The notes under the pieces were generated by a model. The model made no database searches. It was given only the letters and a program-made list of their open reading frames with translations, and was not told the origin of the DNA. Of a stretch of DNA of 64,000 nt, positions 61,778 to 64,000 are shown one piece after another. Made by a program: the position numbers and the translations under genes. The stretch spans positions 213,657-277,656 of the forward strand of contig NZ_JAAZQJ010000005.1 of NCBI RefSeq assembly GCF_012275375.1, in the 5' to 3' direction. Numbering within the stretch: the stretch's first letter is position 1; every line of letters begins with the position of its first letter. Origin of the DNA: Dyella sp. SG609. Lineage in GTDB: Bacteria; Pseudomonadota; Gammaproteobacteria; Xanthomonadales; Rhodanobacteraceae.

Positions 61778-63649
61778 ATGCTCAAACCATCCCTGCCCCG
61801 CCTGCTGCTGCTCGCCGGCCTGCTGCTGCCCACGCTGGCCTGCGCCGACGACACCGACACCCTGCTGCGCCAGCTGCGCGACGCCCATGGCGCCGAGGCC
61901 TGGCGCCGCCACGGCGCGCTGATCGCGCAAGGCCGCGAAGACGCCGACGGCTTTACCGGCGAGTGGCGCATGGCGGTGGACCTGCGCAACGGCCACTACG
62001 CCGAGCACGCGAAGACGCCGCTGTTCACCCGCGCCGACGGCGCCGACGCACAAGGCCGCTGGCACCAGGACATCACCGGCCTCAGCCACCCTTACGACTC
62101 GGCCGAGGCCGCGATCGTCGCCGCCAATGAAGACTGGCTGCGCCGCTTCGCCTTCCTCGCCGCCGACGACCGCACAGGCTATCGCCGCCTGCCGGATGCG
62201 GACGCCAACGGCCACCGCTACCAGCGCCTGGAAGCCACGCCGGCCGGCGGCCGCGCGATCACGCTGTGGCTGGATCCGGCCACGCATCGCCTGGACCACG
62301 CCACCTATGCCAGCTCCTTCCTGCTGGCGACGGAAGCCTTCGCCGACTATCGCGACGTCGACGGCGTGCAGCTGCCGTTCCGCATCACCGCCAGCGCGGT
62401 GACCGCCGGCGGCGGCGAGGACAACGGCAGCACCGACATCGTGCAGAGCTACCGCTGGCTGGAGCGCGCGCCGGCCGAGGCGCTGGCGCGTCCCGACAAC
62501 ACGGTGCGCGACGTGAGCATGGCCGGCGATGCACGCCGCACCACGGTGGCGATGCATCTGGAAGGCGGCTTCCTGCTGGTCGATGCGAGCATCGATGGCA
62601 AGGGCCCGATGCCCTTCATTCTCGACACCGGCGGCCACGCCATCCTCACCACCGACGCGGCGAAGAAGCTTGGCCTCGCCACCCAGGGCGCGGGCGTGAG
62701 CACCGGCTCCGGGCCGGGTTCGATGGAAATGGCCTATGCGCGGGTCGGCCATCTCGGCATGGGCGGCGCGGACATCCGCGACCTCGCCTTCCTGGTGATG
62801 CCCTACCCGCACGAGTTCTACGAGCGCGGCGAAGGGCGCGAGCCGATCGCCGGCATCCTGGGCCTGGAAATCTTCGAGCGCTTCGCGGTGACCTTCGACT
62901 ACGACAAGAACCAGCTGGTGCTGCAGGCCTACGACCGCGGCGACGCACCGCCGGCCGAGCACGGCGAGCGGCTGCCGGTGACGTTCACCTACGACATGCC
63001 GCTGGTCGACGCCAGCCTCGACGGCAAGCAGGGCGTGTTCGGCATCGATACCGGCAATGGCGGCCTGACCCTGCTGTTCCCGCAGTGGGCCGCGCGCAAC
63101 GGCATCGCCGCACATTACGAGCATGGCGCACCGGCGCCGACCGGCGGCGTGGGCGGACTGTTCACCGCGCACTTCGCGCATGCGCAGGGCCTGCAGCTTG
63201 GCACGCAGAAGCTGGACAACGTGGTGGCCATGCTGACCCGCGCCGATGCCGGCGCCACCGGCAATCCCACCGAGGCGGGCAATATCGGGCAGGACATCCT
63301 GTCGCGCTTCAACGTGCACTTCGATTACCGCCGCGCGGAGATGGTGCTGCTGCCGCGCAAACCGCCGGTGCCGGCGCAGTACGCGATGGCCGGCTTCCGC
63401 GCCAGCAAGTCGGCGGCGCAGCCGGATCGCTACAAGGTGAGCTGGGTGCTGGCCGGCAGTCCCGCCGCCGAGGCCGGACTGAAGGCGGGCGACTTCATCG
63501 TCGCGGTGAACGGTAAAGCGGCGAAGTCGATCGGACTGGGCGAGCTGCGCGATGCCGTCATGAATCTGCCGGAAGGCACGCCGCTGAAGCTCACGCTGGA
63601 TGGCGGCAAGGTGCTGGACATGCGCCTGCGCGACGTAGCGCCGCGCTGA
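61778..63649 (+). CDS. Exported double aspartyl protease with C-terminal PDZ domain
   Basis: 623 residues. Signal peptide MLKPSLPRLLLLAGLLLPTL, cleavage near ACAD. The first ~240 residues are an outer-membrane-lipoprotein-like sensor domain (LWLDPATHRLDHATYASSF). Two retropepsin-like halves follow: MPFILDTGGHAILTTDAAKK near 276 and GVFGIDTGNGGLTLLFPQW near 422, each with the D-T-G active-site triplet. A PDZ domain closes the protein (VSWVLAGSPAAEAGLKAGDF; VAVNGKAAKSIGLGELRDAV). Such pepsin-like proteins of xanthomonads are exported and poorly characterised. The end carries a REP element. Confidence 0.88.
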   Translation: MLKPSLPRLLLLAGLLLPTLACADDTDTLLRQLRDAHGAEAWRRHGALIAQGREDADGFTGEWRMAVDLRNGHYAEHAKTPLFTRADGADAQGRWHQDITGLSHPYDSAEAAIVAANEDWLRRFAFLAADDRTGYRRLPDADANGHRYQRLEATPAGGRAITLWLDPATHRLDHATYASSFLLATEAFADYRDVDGVQLPFRITASAVTAGGGEDNGSTDIVQSYRWLERAPAEALARPDNTVRDVSMAGDARRTTVAMHLEGGFLLVDASIDGKGPMPFILDTGGHAILTTDAAKKLGLATQGAGVSTGSGPGSMEMAYARVGHLGMGGADIRDLAFLVMPYPHEFYERGEGREPIAGILGLEIFERFAVTFDYDKNQLVLQAYDRGDAPPAEHGERLPVTFTYDMPLVDASLDGKQGVFGIDTGNGGLTLLFPQWAARNGIAAHYEHGAPAPTGGVGGLFTAHFAHAQGLQLGTQKLDNVVAMLTRADAGATGNPTEAGNIGQDILSRFNVHFDYRRAEMVLLPRKPPVPAQYAMAGFRASKSAAQPDRYKVSWVLAGSPAAEAGLKAGDFIVAVNGKAAKSIGLGELRDAVMNLPEGTPLKLTLDGGKVLDMRLRDVAPR

Positions 63650-63651
63650 CC

Positions 63652-63726
63652 GTAGGTTGGGGTGAGCCGGAGGCGAACCCCAACGTCGCGCAACGTTGGG
63701 GTTCGCTGGCGCTCACCCCAACCTAC
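63652..63726. repeat. GTAG-headed REP palindrome pair, copy 4
   Basis: GTAGGTTGGGGTGAGCCGGA with an inner AACCCCAAC arm, CGTCGCGCAACG in the centre, then GTTGGGGTTCGC and the inverse CGCTCACCCCAACCTAC. It lies two bases after the aspartyl protease stop and before the convergent membrane-fusion gene. Confidence 0.92.
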
Positions 63727-63731
63727 GCCGC

Positions 63732-64000
63732 TCAGTCGACCGGCTTGCGTCCATCCGCGCGCGGCTGCACCTCGATCGTCGCGGTCATGCCCGCGGCGAT
63801 CAGCACGTCCGGTGGCAGGTGTTCGGTGTCGATGGCGATGCGCACCGGCACGCGCTGGGCCAGGCGCACCCAGTTGAAGGTGGGGTTCACGTCGGCCAGC
63901 AGGTCGCTGCCGGTGGGATTGTCGCGGTCGGTGATGCCGCGCGCGATGCCGGTGATCTGGCCGTCCAGCCGCGCGCCGCCGGCCATCAGGCGGATGTGCA
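63732..64000 (-). CDS. HlyD/AaeA-like membrane fusion protein, C-terminal part (cut by window edge)
   Basis: The minus-strand frame is open to the right edge; the N-terminus lies outside. The visible ~89 residues, MAGGARLDGQITGIARGITD, LLADVNPTFNWVRLAQRVPV, RIAIDTEHLPPDVLIAAGMT and ATIEVQPRADGRKPVD, match the C-terminal beta-barrel and membrane-proximal part of AaeA/EmrA-like fusion proteins of efflux pumps. The partner permease is expected beyond the window. Confidence 0.82.
   Translation of the reverse strand, partial: HIRLMAGGARLDGQITGIARGITDRDNPTGSDLLADVNPTFNWVRLAQRVPVRIAIDTEHLPPDVLIAAGMTATIEVQPRADGRKPVD

Overview
The window is a GC-rich chromosomal segment of a gammaproteobacterium. Gene content points to the Xanthomonadales, most likely the Rhodanobacteraceae side (Dyella, Luteibacter, Rhodanobacter and relatives). 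The pointers are TraB/GumN and DUF4189 proteins, paired secreted proteases, a xanthomonad-type thymidine kinase without zinc-ribbon cysteines, an EnvC-CtpA pair, tatABC and GTAG-headed REP palindromes. This placement comes from family knowledge, not from a database search. No rRNA, tRNA, CRISPR array, prophage or complete insertion sequence is visible.

Region 1-6.2 kb (mostly minus strand) is an exoprotein island: the N-terminal part of a YadA-like trimeric adhesin, a zinc metallopeptidase with PA and PPC-like parts coupled to a small exported protein, and a subtilisin-like S8 protease with its own terminator. Region 6.2-12.7 kb holds tatD, an aldo/keto reductase, a LysR regulator, a lipoprotein methyltransferase, a pseudouridine synthase and a TraB/GumN protein. 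It also holds all four copies of a two-part intergenic repeat. Region 13.0-22.9 kb is a full kdp potassium-uptake locus. A 30-residue ORF precedes kdpF, and a 63-residue ORF plus an outer-membrane barrel gene lie between kdpB and kdpC. kdpD and kdpE follow.

Region 23-30 kb is accessory: a thermolabile-hemolysin-like GDSL lipase, an AraC regulator, a three-gene cassette of VirB5-like, VirB6-like and DUF4189 proteins with no other type IV secretion genes, a HAD phosphatase, an NTF2-like protein, a small repeat lipoprotein and a 74-bp tandem array. Region 30.3-36.4 kb holds a methyltransferase, a SNF2 helicase, gpsA, secB, rpmB and rpmG. Region 36.4-43.8 kb holds an S9 peptidase, a calpain-like cysteine protease with an exported neighbour, a saccharopine-dehydrogenase-like/DUF4166 pair and a fatty acid desaturase.

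Region 44-47.3 kb is a tightly overlapping operon resembling GldA/GldF/GldG plus a DUF4340-like protein. Then come gnd, mutM, tdk, ctpA, envC, a TonB-dependent receptor, a cupin, tatCBA, a SYLF protein, hemH, an alpha/beta hydrolase, an AraC regulator, a double aspartyl protease with PDZ domain and the end of an AaeA-like membrane fusion protein. Three of the four GTAG palindromes sit between convergent genes, and two of the four supply the stop codon of the adjacent gene.

The best candidates for something under-described are the VirB5/VirB6/DUF4189 cassette, the barrel and small proteins inside the kdp operon, the calpain pair with its CTAG-rich operator-like repeat, and the two repeat families.
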